A stretch of 64,000 nucleotides of DNA, taken from Adiantum capillus-veneris (taxonomy: Eukaryota > Streptophyta > Polypodiopsida > Polypodiales > Pteridaceae). The stretch covers positions 97,506,612 to 97,570,611 of the forward strand of contig CM043945.1 in the NCBI GenBank assembly GCA_014529385.2, given 5' to 3'. The position numbers were made by a program, and so were the translations under genes. Of the stretch, positions 20,996 through 32,279 are shown piece after piece (position 1 is the stretch's first letter; the number at the start of each line of letters is the position of its first letter). Below the pieces are notes generated by a model that had not been told where the DNA came from, did no database searches, and saw only the letters and a list, made by a program, of their open reading frames with translations.

Positions 20996-21221
20996 CTTTG
21001 TACCATGGACCTTTTCGATAATGAATTGGAGGGAAACATACCTGAAGATTCACTACCCTAATGATGTTGAGCCTTAGGCCATCCCTGGGAGTTTAATGCA
21101 TCTCATCACCATAGGATTTCTCGACCTCTCCTATAACAAGCTTGAAGTATACACAATTGCTCCTTTGTGGCTCAAATTAATGTGTCTAATCCTCTGGCCC
21201 AATTTTTCTCATTGGCCATGA
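20996..21221 (+). pseudogene. Leucine-rich-repeat gene fragment
   Basis: Two neighbouring frames carry plant LRR signatures. At 20996-21061: MDLFDNELEGNIPED. After a stop and frame change, at 21078-21221: IPGSLMHLITIGFLDLSYN followed by KLE and a degenerate next repeat. This is the LxxLDLSxNxLxGxIP pattern of plant extracellular LRRs in receptor-like kinases and proteins. Only about two to three repeats are present, with no signal peptide, kinase or membrane segment. It is a relic or captured fragment. It lies about 160 bp upstream of the poly-C repeats. Confidence 0.6.
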
Positions 21222-21384
21222 TTCATCCAAACACCAGCCAATGTGTTGTTTTATTATCTCAGTAGTCCCTGGTTTGATTGTCCATTGAGGATGAGAAAGA
21301 AAGCTAGCTTAGGATTTTTTCAGTAAACCTATCTAGAATTAATGTTCCCTTTTCATTGGCAGGCCTTGTGATATTATCACGTGT

Positions 21385-21409
21385 TTCCTTCCCTCTTTTC
21401 CAAACTTAC

Positions 21410-21443
<34 letters not shown>

Positions 21444-21532
21444 CAAAAAGCAGTACCGCCGGCTTCAGTTCCTTCTCAACCTAGGCTTTCTTTTTTTAAA
21501 ACAAACTATTCCAAACTTACTAACACCCCCCG

Positions 21533-21579
<47 letters not shown>

Positions 21580-21626
21580 AGCAGTACCGCCGGCTTAGTT
21601 CCTTCTCAACCCAGGCTTTCTTTTTT
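21385..21626 (+). repeat. Tandem-duplicated unit with poly-C runs (head of copy B)
   Basis: A unit of about 120 bp (CCAAACTTACTAAC, C-run, GCAGTACCGCCGGCTT, CTCAACC, GGCTTTC) occurs twice. The C-runs are 21413-21441 (29 C) and 21533-21577 (45 C, after CCCCCCG). The second unit ends at the MITE. Confidence 0.9.
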
Positions 21627-22121
21627 GGGAAAATTATCAAAATGCCCCTCTAATTTGTGGAAATTCCCAATATACCCCTCAAATTTCAAAAATTTCCAAA
21701 ATACCCTTGTATCTATTTTTGTTGGATCTTCAAGTTTTTCTAATCTTTATTCTTCTTTGACAATTGAGATCGGTTTTTGAGTGGTTAGCATGTAATTTTT
21801 TGCAAATTACCTCCCAAAAAAAAAGGCACTTAAATCTAAAAATAATGAAGGGATTCGTCTCCAAAGCCTACATAACCATCTCAAATTTTAGTTTTAGCAT
21901 CCTGTATGGTAGACAATCGCTCTTCTTATGAAAAGCTACAAAAAATTTTGAAATTTGGAGAACTTTACTCTCACAACCAGGGGTATTTTGGGAATTTTAG
22001 AAAATTTGAATAGCATTTTGGGAATTTATGACAAATTATGGGGGTACTTTGGGAATTTTTGAAATTTGAGGGATATTTTGGGAATTTTGACAAATTGGAA
22101 GGGTATTTTGGTAATTTTCCC
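21627..22121. mobile_element. MULE-like MITE, 495 bp, 9-bp TSD
   Basis: Both ends start GGGAAAATTA and form terminal inverted repeats of about 80 bp (21627-21706 and 22042-22121). TTCTTTTTT flanks it at 21618-21626 and 22122-22130. The unoccupied site, GGCTTTCTTTTTTTAAAAC, is present at about 21485-21502 in the neighbouring tandem unit, so the 9-bp duplication is directly visible. A 9-bp TSD is characteristic of Mutator-like elements. No transposase. The right arm contains several imperfect repeats of ATTTTGGGAATTT. Confidence 0.88.
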
Positions 22122-22130
22122 TTCTTTTTT

Positions 22131-23057
22131 TAAAACAAACTTCTGAGCTTTACTTTTTTTTCCTTCTTCCAAGTCCAGTCTTGCCTTTTCCCTTTCATTT
22201 ACAACTCACAACTAAAGAGGTTTTTAGTCTTCATTTCCTATGCAATCATGCAATCGGTGCTCCATGTGCTCGAGTTTGTTGAAACCCCTTTTCACCAAGC
22301 CACACCCCGGCCAAATCCAAATGTCAAAAACTTTGCCGCTTTTGATCATATCACACCCTCGAACATTAAGTCACCAAAGTGTGAAAAAAGAACCGATTCG
22401 CCTCCATTCCGATTGTCCACCAACCTAGATTGGGCGTACCATTATGTGTTCGACTCCAATCAATGAGCCATAAATTTTGGTTGACTCCTCATATCGCATG
22501 TGATTTTCCAGAACACTAGCAAGCTCAAAAAAATATCCTGGCGGCATGACTGCCAACGTGGCTAGTTGAGCACATATCTGAACCCCCGACAAACATTCCA
22601 CAGGCCATAACTTACCCGTTTGAGCTCCGAATGGCAATCCAAAAATACCGGCATGCTTCCTAGCTCAAGCACTTGATGCCTATCCACATTCACATCACCT
22701 CAAGCCACCTGTCCCTGCCTGCCTTGTCCGTCGGGGATCTACAAGGGCTTTTAACTTCGCATTGCAATATCTTGAGCACCGAGGCTCCGTTTGACAAGTC
22801 GTCTGGACCAGCTTCTAGAGCACATCAATCACTACATGCTTGAGCACCGACTTTGCACTTCGGGAAACTTCACTTGCTATCCCATTTGGACCTATCTTGA
22901 AGCTTTTTGGCCTAAAAACGTGCTTTAGACATACATTTTTGCTACCATTGGTCTGCCCAGGAGCTTAGTACCTGCCCTAGCCTTCTGCACTGCACCTGCC
23001 TGCAGCCTTTGCCTGGCATAGATCACTTTCCAGCTTGGACCAACTTTGGTTGCACCA
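22131..23057 (+). repeat. Duplicated segment, copy B
   Basis: Matches 17161-18092 over its length with scattered substitutions and small indels. It ends where copy A continues differently, after TTTGGTTGCACCA. Confidence 0.85.
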
Positions 23058-23989
23058 ACGTGGGCTTGGTGAGAGTTCTTCTCCAATGATTTATCTGCCA
23101 ACAACAATCTATCCCCAACAATAGCCAGATTTCTATCTACTTCATTCAGTAATGCTAGGTATATTACATATTGGGCCAAAGTGTTAACTTGGATGATAAG
23201 CCTCCTAATGCAGGCATTGGACTTTGCCACATTTCCATCAAGATTTTAGCACATAACGTGAAAAGGCCAGCATCATTGAAAAGACGTCCAGCTGTCCTTT
23301 TTCTAGAAGAGCATGATGTCATTGTGGAGATGGCAAGCCAAGGAGTTGACCTAGCAAGCCAAGGTGAAACTCCTACAAGCTTGCGGTTGAAAGTATTAGA
23401 GCTTGAGACATAGCTCAATACCACTAGAAGAGAGCTTGCACTAGCTCAAAGCAAGATCGCAAAATACAACATAAATTTTGGTCCTCTTCCAAAAGAAAAT
23501 GTTGCAATAACTATAGCCAGCTTCAACGCCTTTTTGACTGCGTCTTCCTACTATGTGTCCCTTGGATCTAATAAATCTCATGTGAATGAGATTTGAGCAG
23601 ATCTCACTCAACATGATGAGTTGTAAAAGCATTTACTTTTATCATTTTAATCATTAAAGAGATCATTTTGTAATCATTCTTTTATTGCTTTGTGTCTTTT
23701 TCAACCATATTCATAGAAGATGTGTAGCAAAAAAGTGATAGACCACACAACAAAGAGTGATATTGTAAAAAGAGAAAGATCATCATGACAAGAACTACAG
23801 GCCAACAAAACAAAGAGGATTACAAGTACATTGTACCAAAAGTGATTTTAAACAATATCATCACAATCAAACACCAGAATATGTCATCAACTTCTTCCAT
23901 GTCTGAACATTCTAAAGCCACCTCCCACTCTTGCTCGCCATCACTTTGCACCCCTAGTTTGCACCTTATGCCTCATGCATTTTCTTTAT
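23058..23989. other. Stretch with an unrecognised plus-strand frame (23171-23413 and onward)
   Basis: An 80-residue frame followed after one stop by more same-phase codons (LALAQSKIAKYN) looks mildly helical (LRLKVLELET). No family recognised. The rest, to the hAT relic, holds nothing identifiable. Confidence 0.25.
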
Positions 23990-24570
23990 ACCAAAGCGAT
24001 GTTTTTTTCTCTCATTGCAATGTTGGTTGGAGCATGCAACAATCTCATAATACAAAACACAAATATCAGAGCCTTGGCTTGTTTTGGCTACAATCTATTT
24101 CTCATTTTAGTGTGTAGAAAGTCAAATGTAGACCAACTTCTTATGTAGCTACCACTTGAAGCAACAACATATAATACTCTAACAACTACATGTTGCAATT
24201 CTATCTTCTCTCCACCATATTCTTTTCACCACATAAATGCACTGACTTTTTTGCTGGTGTCTCACCAAACATACTAACCCTATTTGCATAGTCAATGCAT
24301 TGGTGAAATATATCTTTTTCCCTTGCAGGCCCTAAGATTTGCATGCACACAGTTTTCACTTCAAAATTAGAGGATTGTTTATGGAACTGAAATTTTGGAT
24401 CCAAAGCAAATGCTCCGCTATGTACGCTATGTAATTTGCACCCGTCAAGATTATGCACATGAAACCAAAAATGTTTTGTCTTTGCCAATGTAGCCTTGAA
24501 ATTCCTTAAGCTTTTCTATGGCTTCAGACATATACCAATACATCTTCCCAAAGACAAAAGAATCTTTATC
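23990..24570 (-). pseudogene. hAT transposase, C-terminal part
   Basis: Minus strand, several frames. First a helical part (DKDSFVFGKMYWYMSEAIEK), then the block ending in ALDPKFQF and VSMFGETPAKKS, which resembles the region before the hAT dimerisation domain (LNPKF ... FG.P.A). Finally, at about 24200-23990, RVLYVVASSGS and RSWSTFDFLHTKMRNRL, the hATC signature (SSG..R.WSTF..IHTK.RNRL). hAT transposases cut and paste DNA flanked by short TIRs; the C-terminal region mediates dimerisation. Stops and frameshifts are frequent. The preceding part of the protein is at 50502-51436, beyond E2. Confidence 0.8.
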
Positions 24571-25022
24571 CATCATGTGGGACGTGTGTCTAACCTCACC
24601 ATTCTATCTTATTGCAGTTTTAGCGAGAATCATGATTAAATTGTCAATCCATGGGACGAAGCTGATTCGACTAGTGCATAGAGGCTACAAGAGGTTGTCA
24701 ATCTCTCAAAAAACAACTAACAACTTGCATATAACTCAAGCTACACTCAAGTGATTGAAATCACCAAAAGCCAATCGCTCATCGACAAACAAATCACATC
24801 CGTTACAACATCAAATGATATCCAATTGTAACAAAAATTCTAGGAAAAATTCATAAGACCTAAGCACACATGCTTATGGTCTCAAACCCCACTTTAGGTC
24901 AAGTGCCAAAATCGCGATTATTAACAGCAGTGGATTTTTGACCTAGTTGTTTTCAACCGAGAATGCATCTAAATGCTTAACAATGCTGCCCCAATACCCC
25001 GCCTATGGTTAGTTTTTTATAT
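24571..25022. other. Junction between hAT relic and E2 3' LTR, with a palindrome remnant
   Basis: 24571-24760 is probably decayed hAT. 24768-25022 contains half of the E2 palindrome (ATCGCGATTATTAAC, 24911-24925) and looks like E2 internal sequence although it lies outside the LTR. ACCAA near 24763 equals the 5-mer beside the other LTR (50502-50506), a possible but weak TSD. Confidence 0.35.
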
Positions 25023-25496
25023 TGAAGTGTAAATTCCTACTTATGATGAAATTAGGCCACAGATCAGCGATGCCAAAAGGTACAAAATGCTGTGATATAT
25101 TACGTCAATGCGTAGAGCTCTTACCTGCGGTTGCAATGCAACAAACACTACTGCAATGTGACAACTGGGGAGGGAGTAGGAAGCGGGAGAAGGAGAGAAG
25201 TGAGTGCCATTAGCTCACGCTGTGTATTTCATTATCCAAAACTTACAAATAACTTACAAAAATTGGCTTTTATACCTTAGCCAAGGTTTTTGGTGGTCAA
25301 AACTAATAATCTAGGAGCTCTAACTAAACATAGGCAATGATAGGTTGATACAATTTGGAAGCTGGTAGCCCCGGCTCATCAATTACAAGGTTTATCTGAA
25401 AAATAGGAGTTACAATATTCTCAATTTATCAAAATAATAAGTGTTTTTACAATGAGAGCTCCAAAAAATGGTGTCCGTGTTAGCTTGTTGCTAACA
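25023..25496 (-). repeat. E2 3' LTR
   Basis: 474 bp. On the minus strand it starts TGTTAGCAACAAGC at 25496 and ends ACACTTCA at 25023. Confidence 0.88.
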
Positions 25497-25511
25497 TTCC
25501 CCCCCTCCTCG
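25497..25511 (-). promoter_or_regulatory. E2 polypurine tract
   Basis: On the minus strand GAGGAGGGGGGGAA abuts the LTR start TGTTAGC, fixing the element orientation. Confidence 0.85.
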
Positions 25512-25535
25512 CCCGTGTCATCCTTTGACACAACT

Positions 25536-28500
25536 TTATGTGCTAAAGTAGTCTTTGGGTTGATGGATGGCAAGGTGGTGTTTAAGCGCATTGAGTGCGT
25601 TTTGGTATCTGATCTTTAGCTCTTTATCGGGCACTTGCAAAAACTGCATGCTGACTTTGTTCTTCAGCTCCACTGCTGAGTAGCCTACAAACCTTGATGT
25701 CAGGTTGCTGATCACTGGCCCAAATATTTTTGTTCGTCAAGTGAAGAATCCTGTGTAGAACGCTTCCTCGAACGCCAACATATTGTGAGAAGGTAGAAAC
25801 ATACACCTGGCGTAGAAGCCATAGAGGACTTCTTCAGAAGGTTGGCCACCCACTGAGATCATAACACAACCCTTTTTTACCCTCGAGGAATGACATCCAA
25901 GGGGTGCCTGCTTGCTCTGGCTCATGGAACACTTTGATGAAGGTGAGCAGCATTCGACAACTTTTGTATAACATTGCACATGACAAATCTGGTAAACTTT
26001 TAAAGAATGACATGGCACCCTTGAGGGTTTTCACCATGTATTCTTCAATCGGTGGTTCCTTTTTTGGAGCAGGAAATCTGGGGTAATTCAGCCAAGTTGG
26101 CCGCTTCTTCAGTAGTGCCTCATGTGATATCTAGGTCCTTACTCTTGGTACATGATAGAAGGTAGGATCCTTTTGTAGGGTTGCAGGTGCTCTTGTGAAT
26201 AGAATCAAGTACCTTGAATTCTTGTTCAACCAGCTCAATCTCCACTTTGGGTGGTCTTGATCTCCACCCTCGACTTTCATGTCGGTGTAAAGCCTTTATT
26301 TCACTTGTAGCAGCTCCACTTTAATCAGAGGGTAGGCAAGGATTGTTGGTGCCACTGCACATTGATTTGATTGGGAGTGAGTTGTGTGACATTGACGAAA
26401 TGAAGTACTCTCAGCTACCAATCCATTGCTGCCTTCCACTGCTCATCTACCTCTTGTGTAATTTTTTCCTTCAGTGCATCTTCCTTAGCCTTTGATAGCT
26501 GGACCATTGGCACTGTGTCTACTTCGCTAATGGGTACTTGAAACTCCTCATCGCCACTTATCTCTATTGGTGACTGTGTCTCCATTTCAATGAATGTAAT
26601 TGAGGGGATTTCTATTTGAGGTTGCTCTGAAGTGCCTGCCTCTTCTTGTGTTTCCGGTTGTCCCTCTCGCAATAGTTGGTTGACTCTTTTGAGTTCAGCT
26701 ATTTCCTTCAGCAGTGCGTCTTCTCTTTGGACCCGCATTAAAGCCAGATCTCTGCGTTGAGACTGCTCTAGCTTAAGCTCCAGTTTGAGGTCTTTGTTTT
26801 TCTTCTCTAATGCCTTGTAGACCTCGTCTATGCCCTTGATCGAGGCTACGGATGGATTCTCTCGTATTTGCCGCAAGAATATTGCCTGATCATTTATCCT
26901 TTGTTGTGAGTACTGTAGGGAAGCATTGGCCACATCTAGCTGTACCTGAATTTTTTGAACTGAAAGGATTGTAGTTAGAAGTTCATTTGTAACTTCTGTC
27001 AGTTGCTCATCCTTTTCTTTGCATGCATCTGACAATTTTGTAAGCAATTCCTCCAGTTCCTCCATTTCTTTCTGCTGCTTATCTCTCATGAGCTGATGTC
27101 GTTCAGCTTTCGCTTTTAAATCGTGCACTTGCCTCTGTAGATCAGTGATGACATTGAGTCGGCCATCTAGCTCCCCTTGGAGTGCGTCAATCACCATCTC
27201 TAACTCTTTGGCCCTTGTGCTATGGCCAAGTGCTGCTGAGTGAAGTCGTTCAGTCATATCCTGCATTTTCTTAGCATACTCATTTACTTCCAGGATGACT
27301 TCATCATTTGATTGCTAGTCTTCATTATGTGCCAATTGACTAGATGTTTTTGCAGTCTCTTGTGTATCCTTTGGCTGTGTTATGGCTACTGGTTGCTCTT
27401 GCCCTTGTAGCTGTGGCTGATCTTCTTCTGTCTTATCATCCCGAGGCTTCGTGGATGCCTCGGACTTCTCATGATGTGTTGAGGTAGAGGGTGTTTTCTC
27501 TGCTTCCTATTCTCTTGTGTGCTCAAACTTTGTGGTGTCCTCTTTTGGTGCAGGACTGACTACCCTTTTTGGCTCTTTGTTGTGCTCCTTTTCCTGTTCT
27601 TGTGTAGACTCAGTTGCCTTTTCTGTTGATTCAGCTGCCTCTTTTTGTTCAGGTTCCCGTGTAGATTCAACTGCCTTTTCCTGTTCAGGCTCTGTTTGCT
27701 CAGTTGCTGTGGTTCTAACTGCTGGTGTTGGTGGTGGGCTTGGCATTGGGTGATCTTGGTGTTCCGAAATAGGAGAAGAGATGCGGGGAGACACATCACC
27801 TTGAACATGTTGTTCTTCTCCTTGTGCAGTGGCTTCCTCTGCTTGCTTTTGCTGTTCTACCGACTCTTTAGCTTTACTTGCTTCTTCTTGAGATTCTTTC
27901 AGCTTTAAAGCTTCTGCTTCTTGATACATTTGTTCTAGGGATTTCGTGGGGTCTTCAACCTACTTCCTGGTGTGATGCTTGGTTCTTGGTCCTTTAAGCC
28001 CAATAGGCACCCACTTTTCCGGGTCCTTTTCTTGTGCTTGGTGGTTGCATTGGTAAGAGTGTTTTTCTTGTTCAAACCTGGCTTGATTTTGTACGAGTTC
28101 CTCTTGGTGTGCTGCTACAACTTTTCTCTTCATTTCGTCCTGTCGTGCTCTTTTTCTTCATTATCAGAGCTATCACTGTTGTGCCGTTCTGGTGAGCTCT
28201 CAGCTGACTCTTCATCAGCAGACTTGTAGGATCTCTTGGTGGATCCTGTAGCTTGAGGGGAAGGTTGTGCTGACACTATCCAAGTGTTCTGATCTGGGGC
28301 AGGTGGCAAGTTGTCAGCCATGCCGATGGAATGATAAGCAATCCTTGTCGAAACCTCTGGTGCACCCAGGTATGTGATTTTTCCTTCTTTCTTTGTCCCT
28401 TTTAATGTGGACAAGACATATTGTGCGTGGTCAATTGGCTACCTGGTCGTTGATTTGAAGACTTGCATAAAGGTTGTGGCAACCGCATGGTTGGGTGTTG

Positions 28501-29100
28501 TATACCTTGGCGGCCTCTTGGCAAGAAGATGGAAGTGCTGGTGGTATAACCTTGCGGGCTCTTCCACCTGTTTGTGAATGAGGTCTGCAAATGTGTCCGC
28601 GGTGGTTTCTTTTGTGAAAGCTACGGCCGTCTTCCTATCTCTTGCCCTCATTGTCATTCCTTCTGTTGGTCGTCTGAGTGCTTCTGCCACTATCTCCTTG
28701 ATAATTACCACTTCAACTTTATTTCCTTGAGGGTCAAATATTTGCACAGTTTCATCTTCTTTGATTGTGGACAAAAGGTTGTAAGCCTTTTGGACGTCCA
28801 CCCCACACGGCTCTTGTTCATAAAAATCTCTGAGTCCTAGCCTTCGGTTGTCCTCTTTGGTCTCGAGTTTTGCGACGACATCATATACTTATTTGGGTAG
28901 AAGTTGCAGCTCTACCTGATGTCCCTCCTTGCTCTTAAATCGGTCAGTAAACACTGCGGTGTTGTGCTCTTCAAGCTGTTCCTTTGAGAGATAGGTTGCT
29001 TTTGCATTCTTGACTGAATCGGGGTCTAGTTGATATGTTGGTAGCTCTTACAACTTTTCTTTTTGGTTGAGCTTCTTCTTGACCCTCTATGCTACTTGCA
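25536..29100 (-). pseudogene. E2 ORF3: long 3' ORF with acidic and coiled-coil regions
   Basis: About 3.5 kb of mostly readable minus-strand coding sequence, broken by a handful of stops. Parts in order: an N-terminal globular part (28439-29100: TYLSKEQLEEHN, YDVVAKLETKEDNRRLG, FDPQGNKVEVVIIKEI, HAVATTFMQVFKS); the same phase past one TAG to 28130, ending acidic; a Glu/Gln/Lys/Pro-rich low-complexity segment (27507-27929); a 283-residue coiled coil (26415-27266, heptads such as LEKKNKDLKLELKLEQSQ); and a C-terminal part (25536-26018: EVLYGFYARCMFLPSHNMLA, AVELKNKVSM). TAA is at 25536-25538. The globular part loosely recalls plant transposon-associated proteins, but I cannot name a domain. Some Tat elements carry extra ORFs near the 3' end. 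A structural or packaging role is a guess. Confidence 0.6.
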
Positions 29101-30010
29101 TGGCTCCTGTTTAGTGAATAGAGTATCAAAGCTAGCAGATTTGACATATTTTTCTCTGAAATATCCTTCAGCTTGAAATGCTAACAATTTTGGTCCAATT
29201 TGCTTCAAATCAATTTTTGACCAAGCATAGATGCATAAAAACATGTAAGGAACAAAATTATAAAGTCCAAAAAAAAAATTGTAACAAAAGTAAATAATCA
29301 CGATTATTTATAGCTGAGTAATTTTTCAACTTTTTGCAAATTTGAAATTTGAAGCTTGAAGTATATACCAAATAGATACTCTGAGTGAAATATGGGCTCA
29401 TTTGGATGCATAGGATGAAAATGGTACCAGATTTTAGCTTTAGGTCTCTGTGAAACAATAGAGATTTTGGAAATTTGAGATTTTGAGCTCCAAATTTGTT
29501 CAAACTTGGCTAGTGGGCTTAGAACATCATGTACTTTGGATGTATGTTGGCAAAATTGCAAAGTTCTATCATTTTGGCCAAAAAGTAAATAACCACGATT
29601 ATTAACTTTTCTACCAAAATCAACATTTTTTGGCACAACTTGGTTCTACGCATTGTATAGACCTTGTATATGGGATATGAGGTGATTTGGATCAAGACAT
29701 GTGGTCCATAACTCAGAAATTGGCTTGCAACGACTTCTTTGTGTTTTTCTGGCAATTTTCCAAGTTATATGTGATCATTTTGGCTCATACTTGATTTTTG
29801 GCATGTATTAGGTGTGTACAAATGATATGTGAGGTGATGATGCAACTTTCAAATAAAGATAATGCAAAAGTAAATAATCGTGACTATTTACAACAGTCAC
29901 ATTTTTCTTGCAAAACTTATATTTTTTGACCTAAACACATTCTATACACCTAAAACAAGTCCTAAATTGAATATGGTAAAGTTTGGTCTTGCCGGCATCA
30001 CTTTGTGCTT
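29100..30010 (-). repeat. E2 palindrome array 2 (about 290-bp period)
   Basis: Three copies of a 22-bp palindrome at 29290-29311, 29585-29606 and 29870-29891, spaced 295 and 285 bp. Arms read GTAAATAATC / GATTATTTAC with small changes. The array lies just upstream (minus strand) of ORF3. The intervening DNA is AT-rich and diverged. Confidence 0.8.
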
Positions 30011-30024
30011 TGTCAACTCTGAAA

Positions 30025-30327
30025 TCACTGATCTCTGTGACTACACTGCCTGTTGAGTTGGTTAGTCATCTCTAAGGCTATGGACTTGTCCGCAACATAG
30101 TTGTGAAGCAGCTCATCCAATCTTGTATGTAGAATTTGACACTTTGTAGCCTTCGATCCATTTTCTGCTTTTCGAGGGTTTACTTGATTGATTTCACAAA
30201 ACCAATCATATACATCGTATATACATCTCCTAGGCAAGTTGTCTATGGAGTCAGAACCGAATTCTAGCATCTGCCAAAAACCTAGCTTTTCTACTTGGGA
30301 CCCCCTTGACCCTTGCCGAATGGTCAA
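30025..30327 (-). CDS. Hypothetical 100-aa ORF upstream of palindrome array 2
   Basis: An open frame with an aromatic, charged middle (CIYDVYDWFCEINQVNPRK, LDELLHNYV). No family recognised. It could be the end of a further E2 ORF, since array 2 follows directly. It may also be a chance frame. Confidence 0.3.
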   Translation of the reverse strand: MTIRQGSRGSQVEKLGFWQMLEFGSDSIDNLPRRCIYDVYDWFCEINQVNPRKAENGSKATKCQILHTRLDELLHNYVADKSIALEMTNQLNRQCSHRDQ

Positions 30328-31519
30328 CTAATGATATAGAAAGGTTCTATTATGTTAGGACATGCTACAGTTCAAATCCCATCTGATTTAGCTGAGTTGA
30401 TAGGCCGCTATGGTCAGTTTTTGGTCGTAGGTCGTCGTACACTGCTTGGATTCTAGGGTTTTTTCTAAGGGTTTAGACTAGCTTTCGGCCATACAAAATG
30501 GATCATTGATGAGTAAAGAACTTACCCCTCATGTCTCATGTGAAACGGCGCTGAAAACGGGTGACTGTAGACTCCGGAAAGTACCACAAAAGAGGTCGAA
30601 AAGCTCTCTCTCCAAAGACAACAAGTGGAAATGAGGTGATTTTAGCCTACCTTGGGTATCTATACTCGGACTTCCCAAACCAATTTTTTCTAAATTCCCT
30701 TGTTAGTCTTACTAGCCCGTGAAATCTATGTTACACTCAAAATTTTTCCCGATCGGATTCCTGTAGCTCATTCTGCAAGAATTTTACAAAAGTAGGGATG
30801 GCCGCTTAATTTAGGCTTTCCGCTTCCATCTTCCGATTTGATTGAAATTTTTTGTGCTTGTCCGCCTTGACTTTTAGATCACCACCGTGTCTTCAACTTT
30901 TCCATATGAGCTCCCTTGCGATTTATTATTAATTTTTGACTTGTTCATTGAGAAAAATCAAAGAAAATAACAAAATGCTCTAAAAAAGCAAAGTAAAAAT
31001 TCAATAAAAAAACACAACTTTATTGTTTTTTATTGGACTTCTCCATTTTTAAATCTCAATATTGAGAAAAATAATGAAAAATAACCAAAAAGGACTAATT
31101 TTTGATGGTTTTTTGATAGTACATACACTATTTACACTCATCGGATAGATTTTATCAGTGAATTCTTCCCTGTTGATGGTATATAAGGGTATTATTAGTT
31201 AATTTTGTAAAAAATAGCACGTTAACATCAAACTTTTTCCTCCCTCTTCAAACATTGCCCTTAATTACTTAGTGCCCTTCCACCTCTCTAAAGGGCGTAC
31301 TCCGGGACGACTGTATGCATGGGTTGAACAATCATGTCTTATGCATAGCCTTGGTTGGCTCTATCATGCTTTGAAGATCAATGTAGTTCAAACCAATATG
31401 CTGTGCAAGAGCTGGGTCTTGAGTAATTAACTCAAGGGTTTTTGATGTTGAGGCTTGTTGTTGCTGTCTTCCAAAGAGCAAATTTTATAGCTTATGTGCT
31501 CTTTGCTTGATTGTACCAT
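30328..31519. other. E2 internal, non-coding or unrecognised
   Basis: AT-rich from 30900 to 31260. No domain. It ends at the E3 target duplication AAGGA (31520-31524). Confidence 0.45.
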
Positions 31520-31524
31520 AAGGA

Positions 31525-32279
31525 TTGTGAGGGCCATACCCATACTTGACCCTACTCAACTCCCTTAGTCCTCCAGACCGTTCCAGGGAATGACGTAGAT
31601 CTATCTGCATGTATCCCTCCCACTTGGGACCGACACTCAGACAGTACTCTGGCCTATCTCGAATGCCAACCCAAGGGGGTACATCCCTTCATTCAATGAT
31701 TCTATCCGCTTCTCATAATCAATCTGTCCTTGATAGCTTTTCGCACCCAAAATTGTGGTCCTTAGTTTTGATTCACTTGATCTTTAACTTGAGGATCTGC
31801 TCTTGCTTTCTTGTTCTCCCTTGGTTCATGGAGATAACCCCTTTTTCCTGACAAGCAGGCACGACAGTTATCATTTTCCCCTAAGAAGAGGGATCTTGCA
31901 ATCCTACCTGGTCTCGCTCATCCCCAATTACCCATTTTTATCCCACGTAGTCCTAGCGTTTAACATAAAATATTTAAATCAACATCCGGCCATCTGACCC
32001 TCCAGATCTGCCCACCCACCGAACCATTTCATAACCTTCCCGAGGTAGTACTTAACTACTACAAAATCAGGAAGACAACAGTCTATCAGCATCATCAAAC
32101 AACAAGCAACATGCAATCTGTTGCATAACCTCGTTCAGGGAAATTCATCTGGTTGTTCCTACCAGATCTTTATTTGGAAACTTTTAATTCATTTTCTTTC
32201 CTTTATCTGCTATAATTAGCTTGTAACTAGTTTTATTACTAATCATGCAACACATTTAGTTTCAACCAATTCATCTTTC
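31525..32279 (-). repeat. E3 3' LTR
   Basis: About 755 bp, matching 38268-39027 with roughly 50 differences by eye. A purine-rich tract (minus strand GAATGGGGAG) follows at 32280-32290. Confidence 0.88.

Noticed and set aside
25023-25496. Interpretation of this block and 50031-50501 as a dispersed repeat unrelated to E2
   Set aside because: A purine tract abuts the inner side of one copy, orientation agrees with pol, and both edge the split hAT gene.
27517-27908. Plus-strand Ser/Cys-rich frames
   Set aside because: Antisense to the Glu/Gln-rich part of ORF3.
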